From Acidobacterium capsulatum ATCC 51196 (lineage in GTDB: Bacteria; Acidobacteriota; Terriglobia; Terriglobales; Acidobacteriaceae): 64,000 bases of DNA. Shown here in pieces: positions 8,762-17,518 of this stretch (position 1 is its first letter; the number at the start of each line of letters is the position of its first letter). Where the stretch lies: assembly GCF_000022565.1 (NCBI RefSeq), contig NC_012483.1:2728001-2792000 (forward strand). Reading direction: 5' to 3'. The notes under the pieces were generated by a model. That model searched no databases, was not told the DNA's origin, and saw only the letters and a list, made by a program, of their open reading frames with translations. Position numbers and translations under genes: made by a program.

Positions 8762-11074
8762 TTAAAGCGGCAGGTTCACAAATACCGCCGTCGAAAACTC
8801 CGAGTAGTTCGGCGGAGTCGAGCCGTCATACATGCGAATGTAGTATTGCTCCATCACTGCCGTGCGCGGAATGATGAAGTTGGGCACCGGACTGCGCAGC
8901 ACCAGGTCAGCGTCCATGCCCGGACCAAAGGCCCAGTCCCTGCGCCGCACCTCAAAGCCGCCACCTGTGGGCGGTGTAACGTTGGCGCTGATGTCGATCT
9001 GGCTGGCCGTGACACTGGTGATGCTGAGCGCATTCAGATTGGCCAGCGGCGCGGCCGCCTGCGGCTGCTGCGGAAGCCACACATCCACCGGGATGGTGGC
9101 GCTCGTCTTGATCGACAACTCATCCGCCCAGTCATTCGCGAACTGAATGGTGTATTTCGCCAGCCCCGGCTGCGAACAGGTGAGATCGATCCGCACCTGC
9201 CGCACGACGAGATTGGCATTGATGCCCGCGCTGGTTGACTCCATGATCAGCACATCCCCCGGCCACACATCGCCGCTCTGCTCATAGTTCCAGCCGGTAT
9301 AAGTGCCCGCCCACGCCGAGGCGCGGCTGGTGGCCAGCGCCAGCAAGGCCTGCGCTGCATTGGCGCAGTCCTGCGAACTGCGTGCTGCCGGCTTTGAGAC
9401 TGTTCCGGCCCACGCTGCCGTGCCCGGCAGTCCTCCCGCGCTCTCGCTCGCAATGCTGGCCGCGCTGGCCACCCGCGCCACTGCTCGATGGCGCGTGCGG
9501 TATGACACCGCCACCACCTCGCCCGCCTGCGGAATGCTGCCGGGATAGAATCGCAGCTTGCCGGTGCTTTCCACTTTGCAGTCCGCGCCCTGGGCCGTGG
9601 TGCCCAGCCGCCGCACCATGGGCGTTCCGTTGGGTGGTGTGCTCATCACCCAGGTGGGCCCGCCGCGGGTGACCGTCACATTGCCAATGCTGCACTGCAA
9701 CTCGTCGCTGTTGAGCGGTACATACAGGCCCGTGGAAAGCGATGTCGGCACCGTGCCGGTATACAGAATAGTGGGGGCGCCAGCCACGCCGCCTGTCGTG
9801 TCCTGCACCTCCAGCACAAAGGTAACCGTAGCGGATACAATCTGACCGCCCGATGCCATCAGCCCCGAGTCTCCCTCGTAGTAGTAGTACTGCTGCACGC
9901 GCTGGTTCTCGTTGCAGTACAGGCGAAGCCGCAGCGTGTAGATATGGCCGGAGACAGGGGTGAATGTGGAGCCGGAGATTACGCCCCCAATCAGGGGCGC
10001 GATCGAGGTCACGCCGCTGCTCTGCGAGATTTGAAAGCCCGCAACGCAAGTCGCCTTGGAAATAAATCCGTTGTAGATCGAGTTGAGCGTGCCCTGCGTA
10101 TTGGCGCCAAACTGCACGCCATTGGTCTCAAAGATGATCGAGCCGCCCAGTTCCACCTGGCCCAGCGCTGCAAGGTAGATGCTGCCATCCAGCCCATTGC
10201 CGCCTGCGCACGTAAGCCCGTTCGAGCTCATGCCCAGATAGCCGTTATCGGAGATCTGCCACAACATCAGATTAAAAGAAGGTCCCTGAAAGGAATCCTC
10301 TACCGGTCTCGCCTCCGCCGCGGTCGGCACAAAGGGCAACTCCGTCAGATCAAAGAGCGCCGTGACGCCGTCTCCTTCAAAGTACTCGGTTACATAGGCG
10401 CTCGGCTCTGTCTCTCCGCACACGGTGATGTCGTTGGCCAGCATCTTGACCTGGGCGGCCTGCAGGTCAGAGAGTGACAGGCTGCCATCCGACTCCAGCA
10501 GCTTGTGAATCGAGTTGCCGATGGGCTCGGCCGTCAGCACGCCATTCTGCACCCGGTAGGCCCCGCGCGTGCTCGCCGCCAGCTCCGCCGCGCCCTCTGA
10601 CCACACCATTCCATGATCTGCAATGAACTGCCCAATCGTCGCCTGCAGATTGGCTCCTCCGGCGGTGATGGGGGTCGCGCCCAGACCGCCAGTTAGCCCA
10701 CTCATCATGGTCTGCGCACTCTGGTTATAGCTCGCATACTGCTGCGCGAGCGCCATGCGATCCAGCAGCACTTCATCGCTGATGGCAGACATTTCGGCTA
10801 CATACATCGGTCCTGAACTGGCCTCGCCAGCCAGCATCATGGCCGGCTCATTCGCTACATAGCCGGTAAAGAAGAGATTGCCGCTGTCATCGGCCAGCAG
10901 CACGCGCCCGTTGCGTGACGGCACCGGCAGCCCTGCCGCCGAAGGCAGCAGCGAAACCGTCAGAACGGAGGGAGCATTCAACTTGCGCTCCACACGAAAC
11001 GTCTGCCCTTCCACCACGCAGGCCGAGTAGTCAACCGCCCCATTGCCGTCGTAATTATTGATCGTCAGTTTCAC
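8762..11074 (-). CDS. Phage tail/baseplate hub-like protein with an inserted lectin-like domain
   Basis: 770 residues, starting with GTG at 11074 after GGAGAGA. The first ~80 residues (ERKLNAPS, then FFTGYVANEP) follow the pattern of phage baseplate-hub and late-control-D proteins, which begin with a small beta domain. A region around residues 240-480 starts with DSFQG and is rich in Gly, Ser and aromatic residues in beta strands, resembling concanavalin/LamG-type carbohydrate-binding modules. The C-terminal ~250 residues resume a hub-like domain (YRTRHRAVARV, YEQSGDVWPGDVL, then a fibronectin-like segment). It is the most distal large gene of the late operon, where host-contact proteins usually lie. 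Assignment rests on position and fold patterns. Confidence 0.6.
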   Translation of the reverse strand: MKLTINNYDGNGAVDYSACVVEGQTFRVERKLNAPSVLTVSLLPSAAGLPVPSRNGRVLLADDSGNLFFTGYVANEPAMMLAGEASSGPMYVAEMSAISDEVLLDRMALAQQYASYNQSAQTMMSGLTGGLGATPITAGGANLQATIGQFIADHGMVWSEGAAELAASTRGAYRVQNGVLTAEPIGNSIHKLLESDGSLSLSDLQAAQVKMLANDITVCGETEPSAYVTEYFEGDGVTALFDLTELPFVPTAAEARPVEDSFQGPSFNLMLWQISDNGYLGMSSNGLTCAGGNGLDGSIYLAALGQVELGGSIIFETNGVQFGANTQGTLNSIYNGFISKATCVAGFQISQSSGVTSIAPLIGGVISGSTFTPVSGHIYTLRLRLYCNENQRVQQYYYYEGDSGLMASGGQIVSATVTFVLEVQDTTGGVAGAPTILYTGTVPTSLSTGLYVPLNSDELQCSIGNVTVTRGGPTWVMSTPPNGTPMVRRLGTTAQGADCKVESTGKLRFYPGSIPQAGEVVAVSYRTRHRAVARVASAASIASESAGGLPGTAAWAGTVSKPAARSSQDCANAAQALLALATSRASAWAGTYTGWNYEQSGDVWPGDVLIMESTSAGINANLVVRQVRIDLTCSQPGLAKYTIQFANDWADELSIKTSATIPVDVWLPQQPQAAAPLANLNALSITSVTASQIDISANVTPPTGGGFEVRRRDWAFGPGMDADLVLRSPVPNFIIPRTAVMEQYYIRMYDGSTPPNYSEFSTAVFVNLPL

Positions 11075-11095
11075 TGAGGTCTCTCCGTACGCGGT

Positions 11096-12235
11096 TTAGA
11101 TCAGCGCAAACGCCGGCGGAACAAAGGTGCGAAAGCACACCGCGCGCTCGCCATCATTCGCATCGGTTACCGGCAGCGCTCGAAAGCTGGCAGCCAGCGA
11201 GATTCGTTCGCTCTGGTTAACGTGCATAGGCGTAAGCATCTGCGCGGAAGAAGACGAAGGAATACTCGCTCCCTGTGTCGTGTGTGCCGAGGCAGCATTC
11301 TTCAGATTTGCAACATTCGCGGTTGCGCTCGAAGAAGCAAATGGTTTGGAAGACGCAACATGCACCGCTGCGGATGTTAACGGAGTCGCCGCTTCTTCCG
11401 CGCCGCCTAAGGCCTGCAGGCGCGGGTAGTAATAGAAGATACGCTCCCCCTGATCGCCTGCAATCACAAACAGCGCTGACCACTCCTGAAAAAAGCTGCC
11501 GCCCTCGCGATCCACAAAGCCGAGAATCGGCTGCACCTTCATCACCGCGGTGGGCACGCCCGCCATCAAGGGCTGTGCCAGCGTCACCCCCGTCGTGCTG
11601 ACTGACTGTACGCGCGCCACGTTGAATGTCACGCGCCGCGTGTAATCCGGATCGCTGTTCACCGCCGCCGCGCTCGCCACATAGGCTGCCGAAACTCCGC
11701 TGCCCACATAGCCCGTCTGCCCGGAGTAATCCACATCCACCGCCACCAGCGAACCCGCCGTAAACTTCGCTGCATCTGTCGAGGCCATCGCTAGAAATGT
11801 CGCAGTCGAGCCGCTTGCCGCCAGACTCACCGCGGCCACACCCTTGCTGCCCGAGCCATTGCCGCTGCCCGGGGCAGGCGTGGCCGCTGCGATGACATTC
11901 ATATGCTGTGAACCCGCGGCCAGCGCCATGGTCAGCTTGCTCCATGAGCTGAACCGCAGCGACACCGTAGCATCGAGCGACTCGCGCACCTGGTACTGCG
12001 TATTCGCGGGGCTGCCCGCCGCCAGCACGCCATACTTGCTGGTGGAGCGCCGCGAAAACGCCTCCACCCACCCCAGGTCCGTCCACGGAGAAGGCGGAGC
12101 GTCCAATGGGAAGCCTGCGCTCAGCGAAGGATCAAAAACCGCAGGCTGGCCCAGTGTGCGATTCACAGGAGCAAAGTAAGCGCGCACGCGGCGCGTCGTG
12201 GGAGTCATTGCCGGAAGATTTGTGCTCGTGCTCAT
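11096..12235 (-). CDS. Probable major tail (tube) protein of the particle locus
   Basis: About 379 residues from the ATG at 12235, which overlaps the previous stop by four bases (ATGA) and follows GGAGAGCG. It begins MSTSTNLPAM and is rich in Ser, Ala and Thr with regularly spaced beta strands. It has the size and gene position (directly after the neck genes and before the hub) of a major tail tube protein. A Ser/Ala-rich linker occurs at about residues 290-335. No signal peptide or enzyme motif is visible. The call depends on gene order more than on a sequence match. Confidence 0.5.
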   Translation of the reverse strand: MSTSTNLPAMTPTTRRVRAYFAPVNRTLGQPAVFDPSLSAGFPLDAPPSPWTDLGWVEAFSRRSTSKYGVLAAGSPANTQYQVRESLDATVSLRFSSWSKLTMALAAGSQHMNVIAAATPAPGSGNGSGSKGVAAVSLAASGSTATFLAMASTDAAKFTAGSLVAVDVDYSGQTGYVGSGVSAAYVASAAAVNSDPDYTRRVTFNVARVQSVSTTGVTLAQPLMAGVPTAVMKVQPILGFVDREGGSFFQEWSALFVIAGDQGERIFYYYPRLQALGGAEEAATPLTSAAVHVASSKPFASSSATANVANLKNAASAHTTQGASIPSSSSAQMLTPMHVNQSERISLAASFRALPVTDANDGERAVCFRTFVPPAFALI

Positions 12236-12720
12236 CGCTCTCCTGCCTCCTGCCAGCTCCACACCGTGAGCAGCGCCACGCGGCTGATCTGGTCGCGCAC
12301 GCTAACCGCGGGTTGAAACTCCGGCTCGCTCCAGAAAATTGATGTCAACATACCCGTCGCCGGAGTCGTGGTGTAGTTCATCTTTGGTGCGCTCTGCGGC
12401 GACAGCATCTGCTGCAGCTCTGCATCCATCGCCTCCAGCAAGCGGCCGCGATCGAGACCTGAATTGAGCTGCGTGCCCGCAGTGGAGTAGTAGATCTCGC
12501 AGCTCATCTGCGCCAGCGGCAACGGCAGTTGCGGCAGCACGGTGAGGCCCGTCCACCGCAGCGTAAAGGCATCCAGAACCGGAAGCGCCATTGGTGATTC
12601 GGCTTCCTCTACAAGGATGCCGGGCCGTGTCACCGAACGCAGCAGCATCGTCCGTTCAGGATTCACCTGCGTCAGCCGGTTCCGCAGCGTGATGTAAAAC
12701 GTGTCTTTTGCATTCTGCAT
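12232..12720 (-). CDS. Probable tail terminator/completion protein
   Basis: 162 residues, with a good ribosome site (AAGGA) before the ATG at 12720. It is a mixed alpha/beta protein with no recognised motif. It lies between the neck gene and the tube-like gene, where many siphovirus-type late operons encode a tail completion or terminator protein of 120-170 residues. It is translationally coupled to the following gene through an ATGA overlap, which supports a shared assembly role. Function is inferred only from position. Confidence 0.5.
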   Translation of the reverse strand: MQNAKDTFYITLRNRLTQVNPERTMLLRSVTRPGILVEEAESPMALPVLDAFTLRWTGLTVLPQLPLPLAQMSCEIYYSTAGTQLNSGLDRGRLLEAMDAELQQMLSPQSAPKMNYTTTPATGMLTSIFWSEPEFQPAVSVRDQISRVALLTVWSWQEAGER

Positions 12721-12731
12721 AGGCTTGTCCT

Positions 12732-13205
12732 TTAGCTCTGCGGCCCGGCCTGCGGATTCTGCAGCGGCCAGTTGCTCGCCGCATCTCGTAACAGCAATCG
12801 GTACAAATACACCTCGCCCTGGTCTTCAAAGCTTGAGGCGGCTTCAATCGTAAATAGCCTGCCCGCCACCACCACTCCCGAGGCCATGCTGAACAGTGCC
12901 GAAGCCGAGGCCAGTTGCTGTTGTGCCACCTGCGCGGCCACTGCCTCGGCAGAGATGCGCAGCTCGTACCGCTGCGGCTGGTTGGGCAGCAAATACTCCG
13001 TGCGCATCTTGTGAAAGATCGCCGGGGATAGCGGCAGAAGTTGCAGATTCGGCTGGTCAATGCCCAGTTGCCCGGCATCGTTCTGATCTCCCGTCAGCGG
13101 CGGCACCTGCAAATATGCGGTGGTCCCTCCACAGGCGCGCAGCAGCGAGGCAGCCACGCGCACTGCGCGGCCGCTGGGGATTTGCGTGCTCAAATCGGCG
13201 CACAT
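12732..13205 (-). CDS. Probable head-closure/neck protein
   Basis: 157 residues from the ATG at 13205, which sits two bases beyond the connector stop and follows AAGGA inside the end of that gene. It has no signal peptide, membrane segment or recognised enzyme motif. The C-terminal half carries a helix rich in Ala and Gln followed by beta strands. The slot right after the head-tail connector usually holds the head-closure protein. The gene could also be a small tail component. Confidence 0.45.
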   Translation of the reverse strand: MCADLSTQIPSGRAVRVAASLLRACGGTTAYLQVPPLTGDQNDAGQLGIDQPNLQLLPLSPAIFHKMRTEYLLPNQPQRYELRISAEAVAAQVAQQQLASASALFSMASGVVVAGRLFTIEAASSFEDQGEVYLYRLLLRDAASNWPLQNPQAGPQS

Positions 13206-13206
13206 A

Positions 13207-13830
13207 TCAGCCCATCCTTGTGGAGACCCACGGCTGCAATAATGTCTGCACCGTGGCATCGATCAGCGTGTTCTGGAAGTACTGCACCTGCATGTCGTTG
13301 ATCGTGGCCGATTTCACATTCAGCCCCGGCGTGGACTGCGCATTCTTCACAATCTGCGCGCACGCCGCCAGCACCGCATTGGGCATCGTCGCCAGGCCGG
13401 CTGTGTACGTCACGGCGACTTCGTTGTAAGGCAGCCCCATGATGTTCAGCGGAAAAATCAGCTCGCCCGTGTCCGGAACAAAGTCAATCGTGGTCGGGTC
13501 CAGCCCCGTCCACGCACCCGGCAGTGAAAAGGCAAACAGCACCTCTTCCTGCAGCGGGAACACAAGCTGTCCGCGCCGCGGCTTCGCATATCTTGCCTGC
13601 ACGCTCACCAGTGGTGAAGTCTCCGGTGCTACCGGCGTGAGCGGAAGGTGGCTGAGTCGCACCGTCTGCGAGCCTTCCACCATACGCAGCCGCTCGGTGT
13701 ACTGCATCGGGTTCAGCGTGGCGCGGCGGCAATAGGTGTCAATCAGGGACGAAGCGAGAGTGATCCAGTCGTCCGTTGTGTCGGCCGAGAGCCCAAAACT
13801 GACATACTGAGCCGGCTGTAGATATCCCAT
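13207..13830 (-). CDS. Head-tail connector protein (gp6-like)
   Basis: 207 residues from the ATG at 13830, preceded by AAGGAG. The N-terminal half is helical (DDWITLASSLIDTYCRRATLNP), resembling the four-helix DNA-packaging/head-tail connector family (gp6 of HK97 type). The C-terminal half adds a beta-rich region and a final helical stretch (ATMPNAVLAACAQIVKNA), a pattern often seen in such connectors. It follows the capsid gene and precedes the neck genes. The leader contains a large hairpin (13856-13895). Confidence 0.6.
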   Translation of the reverse strand: MGYLQPAQYVSFGLSADTTDDWITLASSLIDTYCRRATLNPMQYTERLRMVEGSQTVRLSHLPLTPVAPETSPLVSVQARYAKPRRGQLVFPLQEEVLFAFSLPGAWTGLDPTTIDFVPDTGELIFPLNIMGLPYNEVAVTYTAGLATMPNAVLAACAQIVKNAQSTPGLNVKSATINDMQVQYFQNTLIDATVQTLLQPWVSTRMG

Positions 13831-13855
13831 GAAACACTCCTTCGCGAAAGCAATC

Positions 13856-13895
13856 GGGCCGGCATGCGTGCCCGGTAAGACATGCATGCCGGCCC
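13856..13895 (-). terminator. Large hairpin between capsid and connector genes
   Basis: GGGCCGGCATGC at 13856 pairs with GCATGCCGGCCC ending at 13895, giving a stem of about 12 bp with a 16-base loop. It lies in the 125-base gap after the capsid stop and 26 bases before the connector start. The tail on the minus strand (CGATTGCTTTCGC) is only weakly T-rich, so it may be an attenuator or mRNA-stabilising stem and not a full terminator. Confidence 0.5.
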
Positions 13896-13954
13896 ATTTC
13901 AAACAACCTCAAGGGACGCTCAGCTCAGTTACGGCCAGTCGTCCCCACTTGTGT

Positions 13955-14923
13955 TTAGCGATCGACCAGCACCTGGTAGTGCGCATAGTTCGCGCCCTTG
14001 ACCACCGGCGCTCCAAACTTCACCACCACATACTGCGAGGCCAGCGAGCCGGGCAGTCCGAGTTGGAAGACGCGCGGATTCGGGTCACTCAGCCAGTGAT
14101 ACTCGATCATGTCCTCCGTCACGATGTAGGCCGGCAGCACCGCCGAGCCGGAACCCGGTGTGCCGGTGTAGCTCAGCGACCAGTCCGGAATCAGCGGAAG
14201 ATCGCCGGCCTGCGTCGACAGCATCTTCACCGTGAAGCCAGAGGTGACCTCGCGCGTGCCCAGCACCACGTTGAACTCGCTCTTCATCTCGCGATCAATC
14301 AGGTCCAGCAGCACCGGGTTGGCATAGATCGCCGTGGGCCGCACGGCAAAGTTGGAGTTGCTCACCATCTGTGCCACCGTCGACTTGAGGCCATCCACAA
14401 TGCTGGCCGAAGTGCCGATGGTGGTCGAGTTGCCCCCTGCCGCAATCTGCTGCGAGACGCCATAATATTGCGCCGTCGTGGGCGTGGTCAGCGAGGTATC
14501 GCTGCCATTCCACAGGGCAATATCGTGCGAGTGCATCACGCCCTCAATCGTATCGATGAGGTCCTTGGCCTGCAGATACGCAAACTGCTTCTGCTGCGTG
14601 CCCAGTTCCACATCAAACAGGTTGTAGTTGAGCTGAGCCACAATGGCCTTCAGCGGAACGCTGCGCTCCACGCGCGTCGGGCTTACCACCGGAGCCACAA
14701 TGTTGCGCGGATCCACAAAGCCGGCCGCGCCCGGAGTCGGAATCGCAGTCTCTTCAAAGAAGCGCGACGGATGACCGGTGGCCGGCACCTGCTTGATGCG
14801 CTGGCCAAACAGGCTGCGGCGGCGAACGATGTCGGTGATCTCCGTCTGATAAAACGGAACTTCAATCGCGCCAGGCCCAATGTAATCCGCTGCGGAATGG
14901 ATGTCGTAAAAATTGGCTTTCAT
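13955..14923 (-). CDS. Major capsid protein (HK97-fold, DUF5309-like)
   Basis: About 322 residues from the ATG at 14923, preceded by AGAGAGA. The protein begins MKANFYDIHS, then shows the pattern of tailed-phage capsid proteins: an N-terminal arm, ITDIVRRRSLFGQRI, a central region with TAIYANPVLLDLIDREM typical of the HK97 P and A domains, and a C-terminal strand-rich end. Position after the portal, protease and coiled-coil (scaffold-like) genes supports the capsid call. It is flanked by hairpins on both sides, which fits separate control of the most abundant structural protein. The family assignment is by pattern, not by search. Confidence 0.72.
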   Translation of the reverse strand: MKANFYDIHSAADYIGPGAIEVPFYQTEITDIVRRRSLFGQRIKQVPATGHPSRFFEETAIPTPGAAGFVDPRNIVAPVVSPTRVERSVPLKAIVAQLNYNLFDVELGTQQKQFAYLQAKDLIDTIEGVMHSHDIALWNGSDTSLTTPTTAQYYGVSQQIAAGGNSTTIGTSASIVDGLKSTVAQMVSNSNFAVRPTAIYANPVLLDLIDREMKSEFNVVLGTREVTSGFTVKMLSTQAGDLPLIPDWSLSYTGTPGSGSAVLPAYIVTEDMIEYHWLSDPNPRVFQLGLPGSLASQYVVVKFGAPVVKGANYAHYQVLVDR

Positions 14924-14960
14924 CAGTCTCTCTCTGCCCTTTGGGCTTGCTGAAAATGAA

Positions 14961-15028
14961 AAGGCCCGGACCATCGTCCGGGCGCAACAAGAGCAGCAAG
15001 ACCGCCTGCCGATGACGGCAACCGGCGG
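14961..15028 (-). terminator. Two successive hairpins upstream of the capsid gene
   Basis: Reading leftward, the first stem (15002-15028) pairs GCCG-rich arms around a TCAT loop. The second (14964-14983) is a perfect 7-bp stem, GCCCGGA with TCCGGGC, followed on the minus strand by CCTTTTCATTTT. The second has the form of an intrinsic terminator. Both lie between the coiled-coil gene and the capsid start at 14923. Confidence 0.65.
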
Positions 15029-15052
15029 CCTTCCTGTTCGCTACACGAGAAG

Positions 15053-15448
15053 CTAGCCGAGCAGACCGGCGCGCAGCAGTTGCGCTTTCACCGCCACGCG
15101 CTGCTCGATGCTCAAGCCGGTCAGCGCCGCATCGAGCGCCCCTGCCTCAATCGAGTCCAGCGTCGAAAGCCCCTGCTTGGCCAGCAGTTGCGTGGTGGCG
15201 GCGGGCAGCGTCTTGCGTGCCGCGGCCGCGGGCGCGCCGCTCTGCGCGCGCATCTCGGCAATCTGGCGCTCGGCGGCTTCCAGCTTGCGTTCCAGCTCCT
15301 GCTCGCGACTCGTATCGGCTGTCGCCACGATGCGCTGTGCTTCCCCGGCCTGCGCCATCAATTCCGCCGTGCGCTCCATGGTCGCGGCAGCAGCATGCAT
15401 ACGCTCCAGACCTTCCTGCAGAGCATTCATTACTTCATGGATTTCCAT
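15053..15448 (-). CDS. Coiled-coil protein, possible capsid scaffold
   Basis: 131 residues from the ATG at 15448, preceded by AGGAAAGG. The gene start overlaps the end of the protease gene by 19 bases. Residues ~15-75 form a strongly predicted coiled coil (METs, Glu and Ala heptads ending AAERQIAEMRAQ). The C-terminal ~45 residues (LAKQGLSTLDSIEAGAL...RVAVKAQLLRAGLL) form a small helical domain. Between a prohead protease and a capsid gene this is the usual place for a scaffolding protein, but no family match is claimed. Confidence 0.55.
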   Translation of the reverse strand: MEIHEVMNALQEGLERMHAAAATMERTAELMAQAGEAQRIVATADTSREQELERKLEAAERQIAEMRAQSGAPAAAARKTLPAATTQLLAKQGLSTLDSIEAGALDAALTGLSIEQRVAVKAQLLRAGLLG

Positions 15449-16056
15449 CGTGTGTCCTTTCCTGGTTGCACAACAACATTTCTGCGCGCCGTCTCCCGGC
15501 TCGCAGTCCGTGAAACGCCGCGCGTCGCGCCTGCGGCGGCCAGTGTGCGGCAGCGCTGCGGCGTCAGGGCAAAGTGCGTGTCCTGGTAGGCCGCCTTGGC
15601 GCGCAGCAGAATGGCCGCGCCGGTGAAGGTGGCGCGCGTCAGCTTCCACACCTCGGCGTTCATGTCCTCCACATGCGCATTCGCCAGCTCGTACGACATC
15701 CCCATCGATCCGGCGCTCGCCTGCCGAAGGTGGCGCGCGACCTCGGGAAAATCTTTGGCATAGAGATAGCCGCTCACTTTCAGGCGGCGTCCCACCACAT
15801 CGGCCTCCGTGATCACGCCGCATTTGCGTCGTGCGTCGTGGCCGTCCCATGCGGGCGTAAAGTCCACCCCCATGCCGAGCAGTGACGGCAGCGCGGCCAG
15901 CGCCGCGGCGCGCGTGAGCACCACCCGGTGTCCGCGAGCCCCTGCCGGAGCCCGCGTGCTGGGCTCATCCACCACCGTCAGAACCCCCTCGAAAGGAACC
16001 CGGTTGGGATGCTCTGGAACCTCCGGCATCGTAACTGCCATGGCTTCAAATTTCAT
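15430..16056 (-). CDS. Prohead (capsid maturation) protease
   Basis: About 208 residues from the ATG at 16056, preceded by GGAG. The pattern matches S78/U35-type prohead serine proteases: a His in PAWDGHDARRKCG (~80), the strand VVGRRLKVSGYLY, then the Ser-containing SAGSMGMSYEL segment (~115) and the LTRATFTGAAIL region. In the family these supply the catalytic His and Ser that cleave the scaffold and capsid N-terminus. The C-terminal ~45 residues are basic, perhaps itself a processed scaffold-like tail. It lies directly after the portal gene, the normal order for HK97-type modules. Confidence 0.65.
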   Translation of the reverse strand: MKFEAMAVTMPEVPEHPNRVPFEGVLTVVDEPSTRAPAGARGHRVVLTRAAALAALPSLLGMGVDFTPAWDGHDARRKCGVITEADVVGRRLKVSGYLYAKDFPEVARHLRQASAGSMGMSYELANAHVEDMNAEVWKLTRATFTGAAILLRAKAAYQDTHFALTPQRCRTLAAAGATRGVSRTASRETARRNVVVQPGKDTRWKSMK

Positions 16057-16098
16057 GTGCTCTCCGTTTGTGTTTGCGGTGAGTTGCAACAAATTCCA

Positions 16099-17412
16099 TC
16101 AATCGTTCTTTGCCAATGGTGGAACCTCCTCTGTCTCTGCACTCCCGGAAGCCGCATGCACACCTGCGGAGGAATGCTTCGCTCCCGTGCCCGTCTCTTC
16201 AGCGCGCAGCGGCGCCAGGCCTCGCATCGCGCGCACTTCGTTCACCGTGAGCACGCCCGCCGCCAGCAGCGCGGTCTGCACCTCCATCTGCTGCATCTCG
16301 TCGGTGGCATCCAGCTGATTGAAGACAAATTCAAACTCCGGCCAGCCCAGCCGCTTTGCAAAAAGATCCCGTGTGATGTGCTCGGCCACCAGGCGCGCCA
16401 TCGGCACAATGGCGCTGTGAAAGGCCTCGTCCATCAGCTCGGCCGCCGTCGCGCGATTCACATCCTGCTCCAGCCCCAGCAGCACCGGCGGCAATGAGAA
16501 GGCGTTGGCAATCATGCGAATCAAAAACTCCTGCCAGTTCATGCGCATATCCGCATCCGTGCCCGCCGCAAAGCGCAGCACCTCAGGCTTTTCCGGAGTG
16601 CTCAGCAGCGGCACCCTGCCCGTGCCCTCAATCTCGTCCTGCCACCAGCGAATCAGCCGCTCCTGCTGCGCTGGCGTCGAGTCATTCACCCATAGCGCAT
16701 ACTGCACCACCGCGTTGCTCGCCAGCTTGCCCGCATAACGGTGCGCGCCCAGAAATGAATTCACGCTCTCAAACGCAACTTCCAACGGTCCCAATCCAAA
16801 AGGCGTATAGCTGCGAGGATTCGTCCGCAGATAAATCAGCTCATCGTCGCGCAGCTTCACCAGCGAGCCCGAACTCGGCATGCCTGTGTTCTGCGCATAG
16901 CGAATGCTCGACGGATTCCCATCCCACTTCGGATCAATCTGAATCGAAGCACCATCTACCGGCCACAGATGAAAGGGCCGCTCCGGATCATCCGTCGTCT
17001 CCATCTCGATTGCGCCGTAGCCGCCTACCAGAGCATCTTCCAGCACCTGCTCCAGCAGTGTGCGAAACGAGTCTGAAGGATTCGGATGCTCCAGCGCATA
17101 GCGCAGCGCGCGCTGCTTGCGGCGCACATAACCGACTTGCTCTTCGGTGTAGTCGCGCTTCAGCCGAATCTGCCAATCCAGGCTCGCCACTCGATCCTTG
17201 ATGATGTTGATCGCGCGCCGCACCACCGGTGTCTCGGCAAACCGGCGCAGGTTGTCCGGCGTCGGCTTCGGCATTGCGCGCGAAGGAATCTGATACGGAG
17301 CCAGAATCGTCGGCAAGGCCAGCGTCTTGCGCTCCGCGCTCGCAGGCTCGCTGGGTTTCTGCCCGCCCGCCAGCAATTGCCGCGCCTGTTGAAATGTCTG
17401 TCTTAGATTCAC
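16099..17412 (-). CDS. Phage portal protein
   Basis: 437 residues starting with GTG at 17412, eight bases after a GGGAG site. A longer reading to 17508 would run through the terminator hairpin at 17442-17468, so the inner start is preferred. Portal features include RRAINIIKDRVASLDW near the N-terminus, LLEQVLEDALVGGYGAIEME (~125), YLRTNPRSYTPFGLGPLEVAFESV (~195) and, near the end, SLPPVLLGLEQDVNRATAAELMDEAF, the classical portal motif. The protein forms the dodecameric DNA gate of the procapsid. Length is normal for the HK97-like family. Confidence 0.88.
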   Translation of the reverse strand: MNLRQTFQQARQLLAGGQKPSEPASAERKTLALPTILAPYQIPSRAMPKPTPDNLRRFAETPVVRRAINIIKDRVASLDWQIRLKRDYTEEQVGYVRRKQRALRYALEHPNPSDSFRTLLEQVLEDALVGGYGAIEMETTDDPERPFHLWPVDGASIQIDPKWDGNPSSIRYAQNTGMPSSGSLVKLRDDELIYLRTNPRSYTPFGLGPLEVAFESVNSFLGAHRYAGKLASNAVVQYALWVNDSTPAQQERLIRWWQDEIEGTGRVPLLSTPEKPEVLRFAAGTDADMRMNWQEFLIRMIANAFSLPPVLLGLEQDVNRATAAELMDEAFHSAIVPMARLVAEHITRDLFAKRLGWPEFEFVFNQLDATDEMQQMEVQTALLAAGVLTVNEVRAMRGLAPLRAEETGTGAKHSSAGVHAASGSAETEEVPPLAKND

Positions 17413-17441
17413 TGCTGCCGCTCCCTCTGTAGTGGAAAAAC

Positions 17442-17468
17442 AAAAAGGCCCGCCGTTGCCGGCGAGCC
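17442..17468 (-). terminator. Intrinsic terminator upstream of the portal gene
   Basis: On the minus strand GGCTCGCCG pairs with CGGCGGGCC (one mismatch) around a GCAA loop, followed by TTTTTGTTTTT. It sits 30 bases before the portal GTG and 50 bases after the DUF3037 stop, separating the kinase pair from the head genes. Confidence 0.8.
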
Positions 17469-17518
17469 TTCGCTGCTGTTGCACGAGCCGCATCTCGCGG
17501 CCGCTCATTCCCTCGTCT

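Noticed and set aside
17412-17508. Longer start for the portal gene at 17508
   Set aside because: It would put an intrinsic terminator inside the coding sequence, while GTG at 17412 has a well-placed GGGAG.
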